DNA of 64,000 nucleotides from assembly GCF_042646205.1 (NCBI RefSeq), contig NZ_JBHRTF010000002.1, forward strand, positions 682,001 to 746,000, read 5' to 3'. The first letter of the stretch is position 1. Every line of letters begins with the position of its first letter. Shown piece after piece: positions 1 to 9,366 of the stretch. Below the pieces are notes generated by a model. It did no database searches. It was given only the letters and a program-made list of their open reading frames with translations, and was not told where the DNA came from. The position numbers and the translations under genes are program-made. Origin of the DNA: Cellvibrio fontiphilus_A (GTDB taxonomy: Bacteria > Pseudomonadota > Gammaproteobacteria > Pseudomonadales > Cellvibrionaceae).

Positions 1-1708
1 TGCTGACTTTGGCAACCGCATAACCCAGATTGGCAACGCTTTCTTCGGCTACGGTGAGCAGCAGGTCGATTTCTTCTTTGCGCCCGCCACTGCTCAAGCG
101 CTCCAGGTAATACTCAACACTGGTGATGGCATCGGCCAGGGTGTCCAGCGTTGACCATTGGGGAGTGGTTTCCTGTGCCAGCAATTGCTCTTCAATGAAG
201 CGGGCGCAGGCTCCGAGGATTCTGGCCGGGCGCGGCAGCGGCATAATTTCCAGACCGCCGCGAATTTCGCGCAGGGTAGTGGGCACCGCTTGCAAATGTT
301 GGCGATTCCACTGGGATGCTATGTATTCAATGATGGCGTCTTTGGCGTGTTCCAAGCCATTGCGCGATTCGCGCAGTACTGACTCTTTGGCGCGGCTGAG
401 TGTTATATCGCCCTCATCGCTGCTGCTTTCAACGCCGCCGTGTTCCGACAGGCTATCCAGCGAGTTTTCGATAGAAATGATTTGGCTGGCAACTGCTAAC
501 AACTGGTCATCGGAGAGTTCGCTATCCGAATCAACCACCAATTCCAACGCTGCACCTTGTTCCAGCAAACGTTTGCGCAGGTCGCCCAAACCCAGCACCG
601 CCAGGGTATCGGCAACACGTTTGACAATGGGCAGCGCTTCACTGAGGGTAGTTTGGGTATTACCACCGGCCAGACAAACATCCAAACCGTTCTTTATTAA
701 GCCCAGTTCTTCTTTGATGGCACTAATGACCGAGCGCATGGCATCCGCGTCGGGCACCGAGAGCATGTCCTGGGTATCCTCGCCACCTTCTTTACCTTCC
801 AGCAGCGCTTCTTCCAGTTGGTAGGTGTCGTAAATACGCTGCAGGTTGGAGTTGGGCGCAAACCCCGGTGCGTGTTTACCGGCGCGGGCGACGTAATACA
901 GCAGGTTTTTGATCAATTCATCGTTGGTGAAACTATTCAGCGCTTTGGTGCCATGCACCGCGAGCACTTTGATTTCTTTATCCAACTGGCGCAGCAGGTT
1001 TTTGACCGCCACGCTCATTTCGATGGCATCTATCTCTATGGCTTCAACCAATGCCAGGCAAATATCCCAGAGCGCAAAACGCGCGGTGCCGTGGGTGAGT
1101 TTTTGCAGGCGGGAAAAAGCCTTTTGCAGGTAGCCCAGGTTTTCTTCGGGGTTAACCCCGCGGATAAACCCCGAGGCGGCGTACTGGTACATCTGGCGCA
1201 GCTTCAGCACCATGGCCTGGAACTGCACATTGTCGTTAGTGACCGGCAGGCGCGCGCCGCTGACTTTTTTGGCGGGAGTCAGATTGGGTACAAAGAGTTT
1301 GGTATCGGTGAGCAGGCTTTCACCGCGCACCGCGCGCAAATCATTGAGCAGCGGTAATACCACCAGCGGGTTATCTTTGCGTGTTGCTTTTACCTGATCC
1401 AAATACAGCGGAAACTGCAGGATAGCGCGCATGAGCACTTCTTGCGCTTCGCTGCTATTGCCCACAGTGCCTGCGATCATCGCCTGGGTGAGCTGTTCCA
1501 TTTCGCTGGCGAGCATGGCGGCGCCATAGAACTCCACCATCTGCAGGCTGCCGTGCACCTGATGAATATGGGTCAAACAAAAGCGGATACGTGCAGCATC
1601 TTTCGGATTTTCAACATAGCTTTCGAGGGCCTGGCGCGCTTCTTTGAGCGTCTCGCTGATCTCGTGGATCAACCAGTCCAAGGCGGCAAAATTGCGATTA
1701 TCTGCCAT
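1..1708 (-). CDS. chpA: Chemosensory pili hybrid histidine kinase ChpA, N-terminal part (cut by window edge)
   Basis: The open frame runs without a stop from an ATG at 1708 to the left edge, giving 569 codons of a protein that normally exceeds 2,000 residues. The start is supported by a GAGAGGAAAG Shine-Dalgarno just upstream. The visible part is all helical and contains the HQVHGSLQMVE stretch near residue 50, characteristic of the FimL/ChpA N-terminal region. The kinase, CheW-like and receiver domains would lie outside the window. In the family, ChpA is the CheA-type kinase that signals from PilJ to PilG and PilH to control type IV pilus extension, retraction and cAMP. It is the last visible gene of the pilG-pilK operon, 40 bp after pilK, which fixes the identity more firmly than the partial sequence does. 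Confidence 0.88.
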   Translation of the reverse strand, partial: MADNRNFAALDWLIHEISETLKEARQALESYVENPKDAARIRFCLTHIHQVHGSLQMVEFYGAAMLASEMEQLTQAMIAGTVGNSSEAQEVLMRAILQFPLYLDQVKATRKDNPLVVLPLLNDLRAVRGESLLTDTKLFVPNLTPAKKVSGARLPVTNDNVQFQAMVLKLRQMYQYAASGFIRGVNPEENLGYLQKAFSRLQKLTHGTARFALWDICLALVEAIEIDAIEMSVAVKNLLRQLDKEIKVLAVHGTKALNSFTNDELIKNLLYYVARAGKHAPGFAPNSNLQRIYDTYQLEEALLEGKEGGEDTQDMLSVPDADAMRSVISAIKEELGLIKNGLDVCLAGGNTQTTLSEALPIVKRVADTLAVLGLGDLRKRLLEQGAALELVVDSDSELSDDQLLAVASQIISIENSLDSLSEHGGVESSSDEGDITLSRAKESVLRESRNGLEHAKDAIIEYIASQWNRQHLQAVPTTLREIRGGLEIMPLPRPARILGACARFIEEQLLAQETTPQWSTLDTLADAITSVEYYLERLSSGGRKEEIDLLLTVAEESVANLGYAVAKVS

Positions 1709-1747
1709 GCAGAGCTTTCCTCTCATTATTCTCGCTGGGTGCGACTT

Positions 1748-2605
1748 TTAACGTTCCAGGCGAACGTAGGCCTGCACTTGATCATCGTCAGTGCGCTGCA
1801 TTTCGGGGTGTTCCCAGTCCATCACTTCACCCAGGCCAACTATTAACAAGCCGCCGGGTTTTAACCGCTCTACCAGGGCATTCAACACATCGCGGCGCAG
1901 CCAGCGACGGAAATACACCAATAAGTTTTGGCAAAAAATTACATCCACACTCACTTGAGGCAACTGGCGTGCATGGATGATATTGCTTTGGGTGAAACAG
2001 ACGCGGTCGCGCAGTTTGTTAACCACTTGGTAATTGCCATCACCAGAAGCTTGCAGGTAGCGCATGGCTTCATCAGGTTTTACCTGCCCAATGCGGCGTT
2101 TGCTATAGCGACCGGCGCGGCCGGCAGCCAGGGCCGACGAGCTGATATCCATTGCGGTGATGCCGTAAAACGGGCTGATTGCGGCCAGTTCAAAACAATC
2201 GTTAACCACCATCGCCAGCGAATAGGCTTCTTCGCCAGTGGCGCAACCCAGGCTCCAGACATCAAAACTGCCTTCCAGCGCCTGATTGTTGATTTTTTGC
2301 TGGAGGTAAGTGCGCACGTATTCGATGGATTCACGGTGGCGGAAAAAGCTGGTTTCCTTTACCGCAATCCGATCAATCAGTCGCGCCCACTCCAGTTTCG
2401 AATCAATAGTTTCCTGGGCTACAAAGTGATAGTAGTTGTCGTAATCGTCGTATCCCAAATCGCGCAGGCGAGCATATATCTGCGATTCCAGCCAGGCTTT
2501 TTGTTGGAAAACCAGCTGGATACCGGTGCGCTCTTCCAGCAGTTTGCCCCATTGAACAAACTGTTCCTGGCTAAGTGTGGGTAGTGTGCGTAATGACCAA
2601 GCCAT
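1748..2605 (-). CDS. pilK: CheR-type protein-glutamate methyltransferase PilK
   Basis: A 285-residue protein with the CheR fold: an all-helical N-terminal domain (about 1-75, containing LEERTGIQL), then a SAM-binding domain with the CheR signature ETSFFRH and the glycine-rich WSLGCATGEEAYSLAM motif. FCQNLLVYF follows further on, corresponding to the FCRNVLIYF motif of CheR. The family transfers methyl groups from SAM to glutamates of chemoreceptors; here the expected substrate is PilJ, encoded immediately upstream. The gene lies between pilJ and chpA in the same order as in Pseudomonas. No dedicated promoter is visible in the 42-bp gap after pilJ. Confidence 0.92.
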   Translation of the reverse strand: MAWSLRTLPTLSQEQFVQWGKLLEERTGIQLVFQQKAWLESQIYARLRDLGYDDYDNYYHFVAQETIDSKLEWARLIDRIAVKETSFFRHRESIEYVRTYLQQKINNQALEGSFDVWSLGCATGEEAYSLAMVVNDCFELAAISPFYGITAMDISSSALAAGRAGRYSKRRIGQVKPDEAMRYLQASGDGNYQVVNKLRDRVCFTQSNIIHARQLPQVSVDVIFCQNLLVYFRRWLRRDVLNALVERLKPGGLLIVGLGEVMDWEHPEMQRTDDDQVQAYVRLER

Positions 2606-2647
2606 AAATTTACCCGGGCCGCCAGCAAGACTGGCGGCAACTGCTTA

Positions 2648-4807
2648 TCAGGCTTTTGATGCGTTGGCGAAGATATCCTCATCGGGCAGGAGCTCTTCAT
2701 CCAAATCAATTACATCGCTGTTTTGGTCGAAGTCCATCGCCGGTGCGTTAGCCATGGCTTTGCGCGCGGCATTGGCACGGCTTTCAGACATGTCTTCTTC
2801 CGGCAGTTTGAAACCGGCTACTGATTCACGCAGGTCGAGTGCCATCTCGGCGAGGTTACCAATCGACTGGGCGGTAGCTGAGGTACCGGCAGAGGTTTGG
2901 GTAGTAATCTCTTGAATAACATTCATCGTGTTGGAGATATGACCCGCCGACGATGCCTGCTGGCGCGCGGCGTTGGAAATGTTCTGGATCAATTCCGCGA
3001 GGCTTGAGGATACGTTTTCAATTTCTTCCAGTGCCACACCCGCATCCTGTGCGAGGCGCGCACCGCGCACCACTTCAGAGGTGGTTTGTTCCATCGAGAT
3101 TACCGCTTCGTTGGTATCGTTCTGAATGGTTTTTACCAGCGCTTCGATCTGCTTGGTTGCTGCGGCGGAACGTTCCGCAAGGCGTTGAACTTCGTCCGCT
3201 ACCACCGCGAACCCGCGGCCCGCGTCACCGGCCATCGATGCCTGAATTGCCGCGTTAAGTGCGAGGATGTTGGTTTGGTCAGCAATGTCGTTAATCAAAC
3301 TTACGATGTCACCGATCTCTTGTGACGATTCACCGAGGCGTTTAATACGTTTGGAGGTGTCCTGGATCTGCTCGCGGATGGTATCCATCCCGTGGATGGT
3401 GTTCTGTACCACTTTGGCGCCGTTGCCCGCGATGGATACCGCACGCTCCGCTACCGCGGCCGATTCGGCGGCGTTTGCCGATACCTGGTCAATGGTGACC
3501 GCCATTTCGTTTACCGCGGCCGATGCACCGGCGATTTCTTGCGCCTGGTGTTCAGAAGCTTCGGCGAGATGCAGTGCAGTTTGCTGGGTCTCTTGCGCAG
3601 CGGCCGATACGTTTACCGCGGTTTCGTTGATGCGCGCTACCAGGATACGCAGCTGGTCGATGGTGAAGTTGATAGAGTCAGCAATCGCACCGGTGAAGTC
3701 CTCGGTTACGGTCGCGGTAGTGGTCAGGTCACCATCCGCAAGGTCGGCCAGTTCGTCGAGCAGACGCAAAATCGCAGTTTGGTTACGTTCGTTGGTTTCG
3801 GTAGTTTCGTCGGCGCGTTTACGGGCGCTGCGATACTGGTTGAAGCCAAGGTAAAACAGAGAAATCAGCGTAATTGCAGCCAGTACAATGACCGTGGTGT
3901 TATTCACAAAGGGACGGTCGTCTGCCTGGGTGGAGATTTTGTCCGAAATAGCGGCGAGGCTCTGCAGCAATTGTGGGGTGTCCACCAGGAGTGCATCGGC
4001 GGCTTGACGGGCGCGGGTCAGGGTGGCTGAACCATCGACCATTTCCTGAATTGACTTGCTTACACCATCAAACAACTGGGTAATTTGATCCAGACTGGCA
4101 CGCGCTTGTGGATCGGATACACGGGTGATACGCAGTGCAGGGTCACCGTCTTTCATGGCACTCAAAACACGCGCGTAGAAGTTGGCGTCGCGGTTAAATT
4201 GGTCAGCAGCGTTGCCGGCATCGGCGTCACCGCGCAACATTTTATCCACGTTACGACCGATACGCTCGGCGCGCCAGGAGAGTAGCTGCGCCTGGATCGC
4301 CTGATCAGCAGGTGCGCCGGATTCCAGCAAAATATCCACAATGTTATTGTGTTCGGTCTGCAGGGTGGGCAGGTTGTCGTTCAGGGTATTGCCCACATTG
4401 TTGAGCGATACAATCAGGTCTTTGTTGGTGGCAATATCCTGGGCGTTGTTCTGTACACCCTTCCACACAGCGCCAAATTTATCGAATTCCGTGCTCAGCG
4501 CTTTACGGGTGCGTTCGTCGCTGTTGCGCAGCATTTCCCAGGTGCTGGTCATGCTCGCCATCACGCTGGAGAGTTCACCAAACGCTTGTTCATCACCGGA
4601 AGTGGCGTCGCGCGCCAAAGAGGTCAAACGATAGGCTTGTGCGCGCAGGTCGCTCGCCTGTTGCAGGTAGCGCTGGTCGTTGGTTTTACCCTGGTTGATC
4701 AACACCAGAAGCACAACCGCCGCCACAAAGGAGCCAATCAAGAAGACCGACGCGACTATAGTCGCGGGTTTCGCCTTGAATGCGGCAATTTTTGAATCAG
4801 TTTTCAT
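2648..4807 (-). CDS. pilJ: Type IV pilus methyl-accepting chemoreceptor PilJ
   Basis: A 719-residue inner-membrane chemoreceptor. Near the N-terminus (about 15-40) there is a hydrophobic segment starting ATIVASVFLIGSF, then a long helical periplasmic domain. A second membrane segment lies near residue 310 (VIVLAAITLISLFYLGF), followed by a HAMP-like linker and a cytoplasmic signalling hairpin. The conserved hairpin tip reads ILALNAAIQASMAGDAGRGF and VVADEVQRLAERS. The family senses surface contact or pilin state and activates ChpA through PilI. The C-terminus is acidic (DEELLPDEDIFA) and lacks a recognisable CheR-tethering pentapeptide. It sits between pilI and pilK in the usual order. Confidence 0.95.
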   Translation of the reverse strand: MKTDSKIAAFKAKPATIVASVFLIGSFVAAVVLLVLINQGKTNDQRYLQQASDLRAQAYRLTSLARDATSGDEQAFGELSSVMASMTSTWEMLRNSDERTRKALSTEFDKFGAVWKGVQNNAQDIATNKDLIVSLNNVGNTLNDNLPTLQTEHNNIVDILLESGAPADQAIQAQLLSWRAERIGRNVDKMLRGDADAGNAADQFNRDANFYARVLSAMKDGDPALRITRVSDPQARASLDQITQLFDGVSKSIQEMVDGSATLTRARQAADALLVDTPQLLQSLAAISDKISTQADDRPFVNNTTVIVLAAITLISLFYLGFNQYRSARKRADETTETNERNQTAILRLLDELADLADGDLTTTATVTEDFTGAIADSINFTIDQLRILVARINETAVNVSAAAQETQQTALHLAEASEHQAQEIAGASAAVNEMAVTIDQVSANAAESAAVAERAVSIAGNGAKVVQNTIHGMDTIREQIQDTSKRIKRLGESSQEIGDIVSLINDIADQTNILALNAAIQASMAGDAGRGFAVVADEVQRLAERSAAATKQIEALVKTIQNDTNEAVISMEQTTSEVVRGARLAQDAGVALEEIENVSSSLAELIQNISNAARQQASSAGHISNTMNVIQEITTQTSAGTSATAQSIGNLAEMALDLRESVAGFKLPEEDMSESRANAARKAMANAPAMDFDQNSDVIDLDEELLPDEDIFANASKA

Positions 4808-4906
4808 CTAAGTACTCCTACACCAACATTCGGTTTTATTTTTTCTGTCCACTTTGCTTTTTGCTTCGCACAAAAAGCCTGATATTGCCTTGCGATTGTG
4901 AATCTA

Positions 4907-5449
4907 CTACGACTTGGCCGCATTGGTAAAACGCGGATCCTCGGCCAATAATGCCGGTCTGAACAACGACCAGCGCTCGCCTCCTTGGGGATAACTACCG
5001 GTGACAAAAGGCAGGATAGCGCTGGCTACGGCACCAGCCTGTTCACTGTATTCGTCCATCGGGAAATGCTGCATACCAAACACCTGATCAACGATCAGGC
5101 CGGAATAAAGTGTCTCGGTTTCAAGAATAAGCACGCGCCGGTGTTTACGTGAACTGCCCAGGCGATCCCCAAAAAACATGGCCAGATCGAACAGGGGCAA
5201 TAAGCGACCGCGCACGTTGGCGACGCCTTTTACCCAGGGTTGTACCCCCGGCAAATGGGTGTGGTTGGGCACTTCGAGCATTTCCGACACTTCGCCAATC
5301 GGCGCTACAAAGTAACTGCCCATTAACGAAAAACCGATGCCGCTCCAATGCGGGCGAATATCGGCCTGTGCCGGCAAACCGCGAGCAGCGGCGCGGCTGC
5401 GCTGGGCTAGTGTAAGCAGGGCCTGAAATGCGGCCTGGGGTTCTGACAT
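4907..5449 (-). CDS. pilI: CheW-like coupling protein PilI
   Basis: A 180-residue CheW-domain protein that couples PilJ to ChpA. The CheW core (about 35-165) includes FVAPIGEVSEML, the LPGVQPWVKGVANVRGRLLPLFDL stretch (which I split as LPGVQPWVKGVANVRG plus LLPLFDL) and a conserved VDQVFGMQ. I chose the ATG at 5449 because the resulting MSEPQAAFQ start resembles the N-terminus of PilI from Pseudomonas; an in-frame ATG at 5461 would add four residues. The gene follows pilH by about 120 bp and precedes pilJ by 99 bp. The function follows from the family and position. Confidence 0.92.
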   Translation of the reverse strand: MSEPQAAFQALLTLAQRSRAAARGLPAQADIRPHWSGIGFSLMGSYFVAPIGEVSEMLEVPNHTHLPGVQPWVKGVANVRGRLLPLFDLAMFFGDRLGSSRKHRRVLILETETLYSGLIVDQVFGMQHFPMDEYSEQAGAVASAILPFVTGSYPQGGERWSLFRPALLAEDPRFTNAAKS

Positions 5450-5569
5450 ATCTCTGTCCATAACTGTCGTGCATCACACAGAGATTTTGGGCGCAAGGCC
5501 GGGGTCGGTGAATGATGCTTGTTGTTATTGTCTATTCATCATCCCGGATGGTGACAAGTATTTCCTTTA

Positions 5570-5932
5570 TCAGGCGAGGACTTCGGCCATGGCCGCCATA
5601 AGTACTTCCTGGGTAATCGGTTTGGATAAATAGGCCTTGGCGCCCTGGCGCATGCCCCAAACACGGTCAGTTTGCTGATCTTTGGTGGTCACAATAATTA
5701 CCGGAATATGGGCTGTCTCCGGTGTTTTGGACAATTGGCGAGTCGCTTGGAAGCCATTGAGGCCGGGCATAACCACATCCATTAACACCACATCAGGCAG
5801 CTCTTTTTGCGCCATGGCGATACCGGCTTCGCCATTATCTGCAGTCATAACTACGTGGCCGTTTTTTTCCAGCATGCTGGTGAGCTTGTAAGTTTCGGTA
5901 GGTGAGTCGTCAATAATCAATACTCTGGCCAT
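5570..5932 (-). CDS. pilH: Twitching motility response regulator PilH
   Basis: A 120-residue single-domain CheY-like receiver. The visible hallmarks are the acidic pair in VLIIDDSPTE, the phosphoacceptor Asp in VVLMDVVMPG, the Thr switch in VIIVTTKDQ and the conserved Lys in YLSKPIT. The start at 5932 gives MARVLIIDD and has a TTGGAGC Shine-Dalgarno six bases upstream; the longer frame to 5965 has no such support. In the family PilH is phosphorylated by ChpA and is linked to pilus retraction, opposing or buffering PilG. It lies between pilG and pilI. Confidence 0.94.
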   Translation of the reverse strand: MARVLIIDDSPTETYKLTSMLEKNGHVVMTADNGEAGIAMAQKELPDVVLMDVVMPGLNGFQATRQLSKTPETAHIPVIIVTTKDQQTDRVWGMRQGAKAYLSKPITQEVLMAAMAEVLA

Positions 5933-6069
5933 AAATGCTCCAAAATCATTATTAGGTAGCCGCAACTTGCGGTAGGTATTGGGTCGTTATTGGATACTGG
6001 TTCCGGTTGTGCCTACTGCACCCCCGACAACAGCGGTGCAGGTCAAACATGCATCTTACTGCAGAGCAA

Positions 6070-6465
6070 TCAGGATGCTTTTAAATGTTTGACGTGGGCT
6101 TCTATGGCACCCAGCAATTCACTTTTGCTAAAAGGTTTGGTGAGGTATTGGTCGGAGCCGACAATACGCCCTTTGGCTTTATCGAACAGGCCGTCTTTGC
6201 TGGACAACATGATCACCGGGGTGGTTTTGAATTCGCTATTATTTTTGATTAGTGCGCAAGTTTGATAGCCATCGAGGCGTGGCATCATTATGTCGACAAA
6301 AATGATATCCGGGCGGGTGTCGGCAATCTTTGCCAGGGCGTCAAAGCCATCGGTGGCGGTGATTACCATACATCCTGCTTTTTTAAGCAGTGTTTCAGCC
6401 GTGCGACGGATGGTTTTACTGTCGTCAATTACCATCACTTTGAGGCTTTCGTAAGTTACTTCCAT
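6070..6465 (-). CDS. pilG: Twitching motility response regulator PilG
   Basis: A 131-residue CheY-like receiver and first gene of the chemosensory operon. The visible motifs are VMVIDDSKTIRRTAE (acidic pocket), IIFVDIMMPRLDGYQ (phosphoacceptor Asp), VIMLSSKDG (Ser at the switch position) and YLTKPFSK (Lys). I chose the ATG at 6465, which has an AAGGT Shine-Dalgarno seven bases upstream and gives MEVTYESLKVMV; the frame continues to 6567 but that extension is low-complexity and unlike the family. In Pseudomonas PilG promotes pilus extension and adenylate cyclase activation downstream of ChpA. Confidence 0.95.
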   Translation of the reverse strand: MEVTYESLKVMVIDDSKTIRRTAETLLKKAGCMVITATDGFDALAKIADTRPDIIFVDIMMPRLDGYQTCALIKNNSEFKTTPVIMLSSKDGLFDKAKGRIVGSDQYLTKPFSKSELLGAIEAHVKHLKAS

Positions 6466-6803
6466 ACTCTGACCTTGCCTGTTGTTATTGCCATAGTTGC
6501 CAGATTGCGCGCGAGTTGATTGGGAATCGGTGGGCGCGTCAGGTAATCTCCTGCCAGTTAGCGTCAAAATAACGCCACAGAGGGAGGTAAACTTTTAACA
6601 CAGTTTTTAACCTTGTGCCATAACTAGTTGAATATATGAGTAATCCGTAGTGTTTTTATAATCATTTGAATGGTGAAAACACGCGGCAATAACCTTGCTT
6701 TAATTTGACCTTGCCTTTAACTTTAGGCCTTATCCGGTTCTGTGCCGGGCCTTGTGTCGGGTATTAGCCCGCTTTCTAGAATCTTCAGTCGAGCTTCATT
6801 TAT
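6466..6803. other. Divergent intergenic region between pilG and gshB
   Basis: This 338-bp region must hold the promoters for the leftward pil-chp operon and the rightward gshB operon. It is AT-rich in the middle (about 6590-6700). I see no convincing paired -35 and -10 boxes, no tRNA-like fold and no credible small gene in it. Confidence 0.5.
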
Positions 6804-7757
6804 ATGGCTATCTCTCTCGGCGTAGTAATGGATCCCATTGCTGATATTACCTTTTACAAGGACACTACCCTGGCGTTGTTGTTGGCAGCTCAGGAGCGAG
6901 GCTGGGATTTGTACTACATGGAGCAAAAAGATCTTTATCTTTTGCAGGGCGAAGCCCGTGCCAGTACACGCAACTTATTTGTAGCGGATAATGCCGAAAG
7001 TTGGTTTGAATTGGGCTTGCAGGAGGATAAAAAACTCGGGGATCTGGATGTGATCCTGATGCGCAAGGATCCGCCCTTTGACAATGAATATATCTACAGC
7101 ACTTATATTCTGGAGGCCGCACAACAGCAGGGCGCATTGGTCGTTAATGACCCCCGCAGCCTGCGCGATTGCAACGAAAAAATCTTTGCTACCCAATTTC
7201 CCCAGTGCTGTCCGCCAGTGCTGGTCAGCCGCGATATGCCGCGCCTGCGCGATTTCCACAAACAACATGGCGATGTGATTTTTAAGCCTTTGGATGGTAT
7301 GGGCGGCAGCCGTATCTTCCGCTGCCGTGAGAATGACCCCAATCTGGGTGTGATTCTGGAGACGCTCACCGAATTTGGCCAACAGCTGATCATGGCGCAG
7401 CGTTACATCCCGGAAATCACCCAGGGCGACAAGCGTATTTTGGTGGTGGACGGAGAACCGGTTCCCTACTGCCTGGCGCGTATTCCGGCGCAGGGCGAAA
7501 CCCGGGGCAATCTGGCTGCCGGTGGCAGCGGTGTTCCCCAACCCCTAACTGAAAAAGATTTGTGGATAGTCTCGCAAGTGGCGCCTTCACTCAAAGCCAG
7601 AGGCTTGATGTTTGTGGGGTTGGATGTGATTGGCGAATACCTCACCGAAATTAATGTCACTTCTCCTACCTGTGCGCGGGAAATTGACAAGGCTTACAAC
7701 ACCGGAATTGGTTCACTGCTTGTTGATGCCATAGCGCGTAAATTAGCGGCCCGTTAA
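6804..7757 (+). CDS. gshB: Glutathione synthetase
   Basis: A 317-residue ATP-grasp ligase that joins glycine to gamma-glutamylcysteine, the last step of glutathione synthesis in the cytoplasm. The N-terminus MAISLGVVMDPI and the motifs RKDPPFDNEYIYSTY, FKPLDGMGGSRIF and INVTSPTCAREID are those of bacterial GshB. The length matches the family (about 315). The gene lies directly across from pilG and upstream of tonB3, as in Pseudomonas. It ends 16 bp before the next start, so the two are probably co-transcribed. Confidence 0.96.
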   Translation: MAISLGVVMDPIADITFYKDTTLALLLAAQERGWDLYYMEQKDLYLLQGEARASTRNLFVADNAESWFELGLQEDKKLGDLDVILMRKDPPFDNEYIYSTYILEAAQQQGALVVNDPRSLRDCNEKIFATQFPQCCPPVLVSRDMPRLRDFHKQHGDVIFKPLDGMGGSRIFRCRENDPNLGVILETLTEFGQQLIMAQRYIPEITQGDKRILVVDGEPVPYCLARIPAQGETRGNLAAGGSGVPQPLTEKDLWIVSQVAPSLKARGLMFVGLDVIGEYLTEINVTSPTCAREIDKAYNTGIGSLLVDAIARKLAAR

Positions 7758-7773
7758 CCCGGAGTCAGCCCCT

Positions 7774-8694
7774 ATGAATCAGGCCATCACCCTTGAACAA
7801 CAAAGCCTAACTGCCGCAGCGGTAGATAGTGGTGATCGCCTGAGTTTTACCTTTTTTCTGGCGATAGTCTTACACGCGCTGCTGATTCTGGGCATCAGTT
7901 TTAAATTGCCCGACCACAGCAATACCTCACAAACCATTGAAATTACTCTGGCGACACATAAATCGCTGCGTGCCCCCGAGCAAGCTGACTTTTTGGCTCA
8001 GCATAATCAGGAGGCCAGCGGCACCCTCGACGAAGCAAAACAGCTAACCACCGAACGACAAGCTGAATTCGCCGATACCCAGGTGCGCGAGGTAAACCCT
8101 GTGCCGCAACAATCCGCTGCGACCCAGAAGCTGAAAGAGCAGCAATTAGTAGCAACCCGCTCGGCCAGTACCCACACCACCCAGGTAACCCTCAACCCGG
8201 ATGAGCGCCGTGAACTGGAGCAGCGCGAAGGCCTGATGGAAGATCAGCTCACGGTGTCGGCGGAAATCGCCAGTTTACAGGCCAAGCTTGATAAACAGCG
8301 GCAGGAATACGCCAAGCGTCCACGCGTGCGTACACTCACTTCCGTGTCCACCAAGGAATCCTTCGATGCCAAATACCTGCACGATTGGAGTACCAAGGTG
8401 GAGCAGGTAGGCAATCGCAACTACCCCAAAGAGGCGCTCAGCCGGAAAATTACCGGTCATCTACGCCTCTCTGTAGTTATTAATCCTGATGGCACCATCT
8501 ATGAAATCAAGGTGTTACAGTCTTCCGGTCAGCGCATACTGGATGATGCCGCGCGGCAGATAGTGCGGCTCTCTGCTCCCTTTGCCCAATTTCCGGCGGA
8601 GATTCGCAAACACGCCGACCGCTTGCAGATCATTCGCACCTGGAACTTTGAGATCACTGGTAAACAGTCGGTGATCACCACCTCTGCCAACTAG
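7774..8694 (+). CDS. tonB3: TonB-family energy transducer (TonB3-like)
   Basis: A 306-residue protein with a cytoplasmic N-terminus, one membrane segment near 25-42 (FTFFLAIVLHALLILGISF), a charged Gln/Glu/Arg-rich periplasmic spacer with predicted coiled coil around 130-180, and a C-terminal TonB domain (about 208-295) containing YPKEALSRKITGHLRLSV and the NPDGTIYEIKVLQSSG strand. TonB proteins transmit proton-motive force from ExbB-ExbD to outer-membrane receptors. The position between gshB and yqgE matches P. aeruginosa tonB3, which is known to be required for normal twitching motility. The charged spacer is not the proline-rich type of classical TonB. The function in pilus biology is inferred from synteny. 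Confidence 0.85.
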   Translation: MNQAITLEQQSLTAAAVDSGDRLSFTFFLAIVLHALLILGISFKLPDHSNTSQTIEITLATHKSLRAPEQADFLAQHNQEASGTLDEAKQLTTERQAEFADTQVREVNPVPQQSAATQKLKEQQLVATRSASTHTTQVTLNPDERRELEQREGLMEDQLTVSAEIASLQAKLDKQRQEYAKRPRVRTLTSVSTKESFDAKYLHDWSTKVEQVGNRNYPKEALSRKITGHLRLSVVINPDGTIYEIKVLQSSGQRILDDAARQIVRLSAPFAQFPAEIRKHADRLQIIRTWNFEITGKQSVITTSAN

Positions 8695-8754
8695 CGGCGA
8701 ATAAATTTTTTCCCTCGCGCTTGTTTTAGCCTTTATTAGCCTCATACTGGTTTC

Positions 8755-9351
8755 ATGAACGACAAACCTGACTTTCTTACCGATATTGAAGAGCTCACGC
8801 CCGGCAGTTTGTGTAATCACTTTCTGATTGCTATGCCCGGGCTGAATGATTCCTCTTTTGCCCACACTGTGACTTATATCTGTGAGCACAGCGAACAGGG
8901 TGCCATGGGGGTGGTGATTAACATGGCCACTCCCATGCTGCTGCGCGAAATCTTTGAGCAAATGGGGCTGGATGATCAATCCCATCTCGGCGACCAAATA
9001 GTCATGAGCGGTGGCCCGGTGCAGCCGGAGCGCGGTTTTGTATTGCACTCGACAGATAGCCGCTGGCAGTCAACCCTGCAGATTTCACCAGACATAAGCC
9101 TCACCGCCTCGCGCGACATAATTGCTGCCCTCGCCGAGGGGCGCGGCCCCAAGCAGTCTCTGATTGCACTGGGTTACGCCGGCTGGGGCGAGGGGCAGTT
9201 AGAAGCAGAAATCGCCGCTAATTCCTGGCTGACGGTGCCGGCGGATAAAAATATTATTTTCTCCACCCCGCTAGAGCAGCGCTGGACTGCTGCCGCTCAA
9301 GCCTTGGGTATAGACGTTACTCTGATTACCAGCACCGCTGGCCACGCCTAG
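8755..9351 (+). CDS. yqgE: YqgE/AlgH family protein (UPF0301)
   Basis: A 198-residue protein of the YqgE/AlgH family. Conserved stretches are CNHFLIAMPGLNDSSFAHTV, CEHSEQGAMGVVIN, SGGPVQPERGFVLHS and GYAGWGEGQLEAEI. The biochemical role of the family is not established; it is nearly always encoded beside ruvX, as here (15 bp apart). The start lacks a clear Shine-Dalgarno, and a possible promoter ends only a few bases upstream. Confidence 0.93.
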   Translation: MNDKPDFLTDIEELTPGSLCNHFLIAMPGLNDSSFAHTVTYICEHSEQGAMGVVINMATPMLLREIFEQMGLDDQSHLGDQIVMSGGPVQPERGFVLHSTDSRWQSTLQISPDISLTASRDIIAALAEGRGPKQSLIALGYAGWGEGQLEAEIAANSWLTVPADKNIIFSTPLEQRWTAAAQALGIDVTLITSTAGHA

Positions 9352-9366
9352 GCTGCCGGGGTTCTA

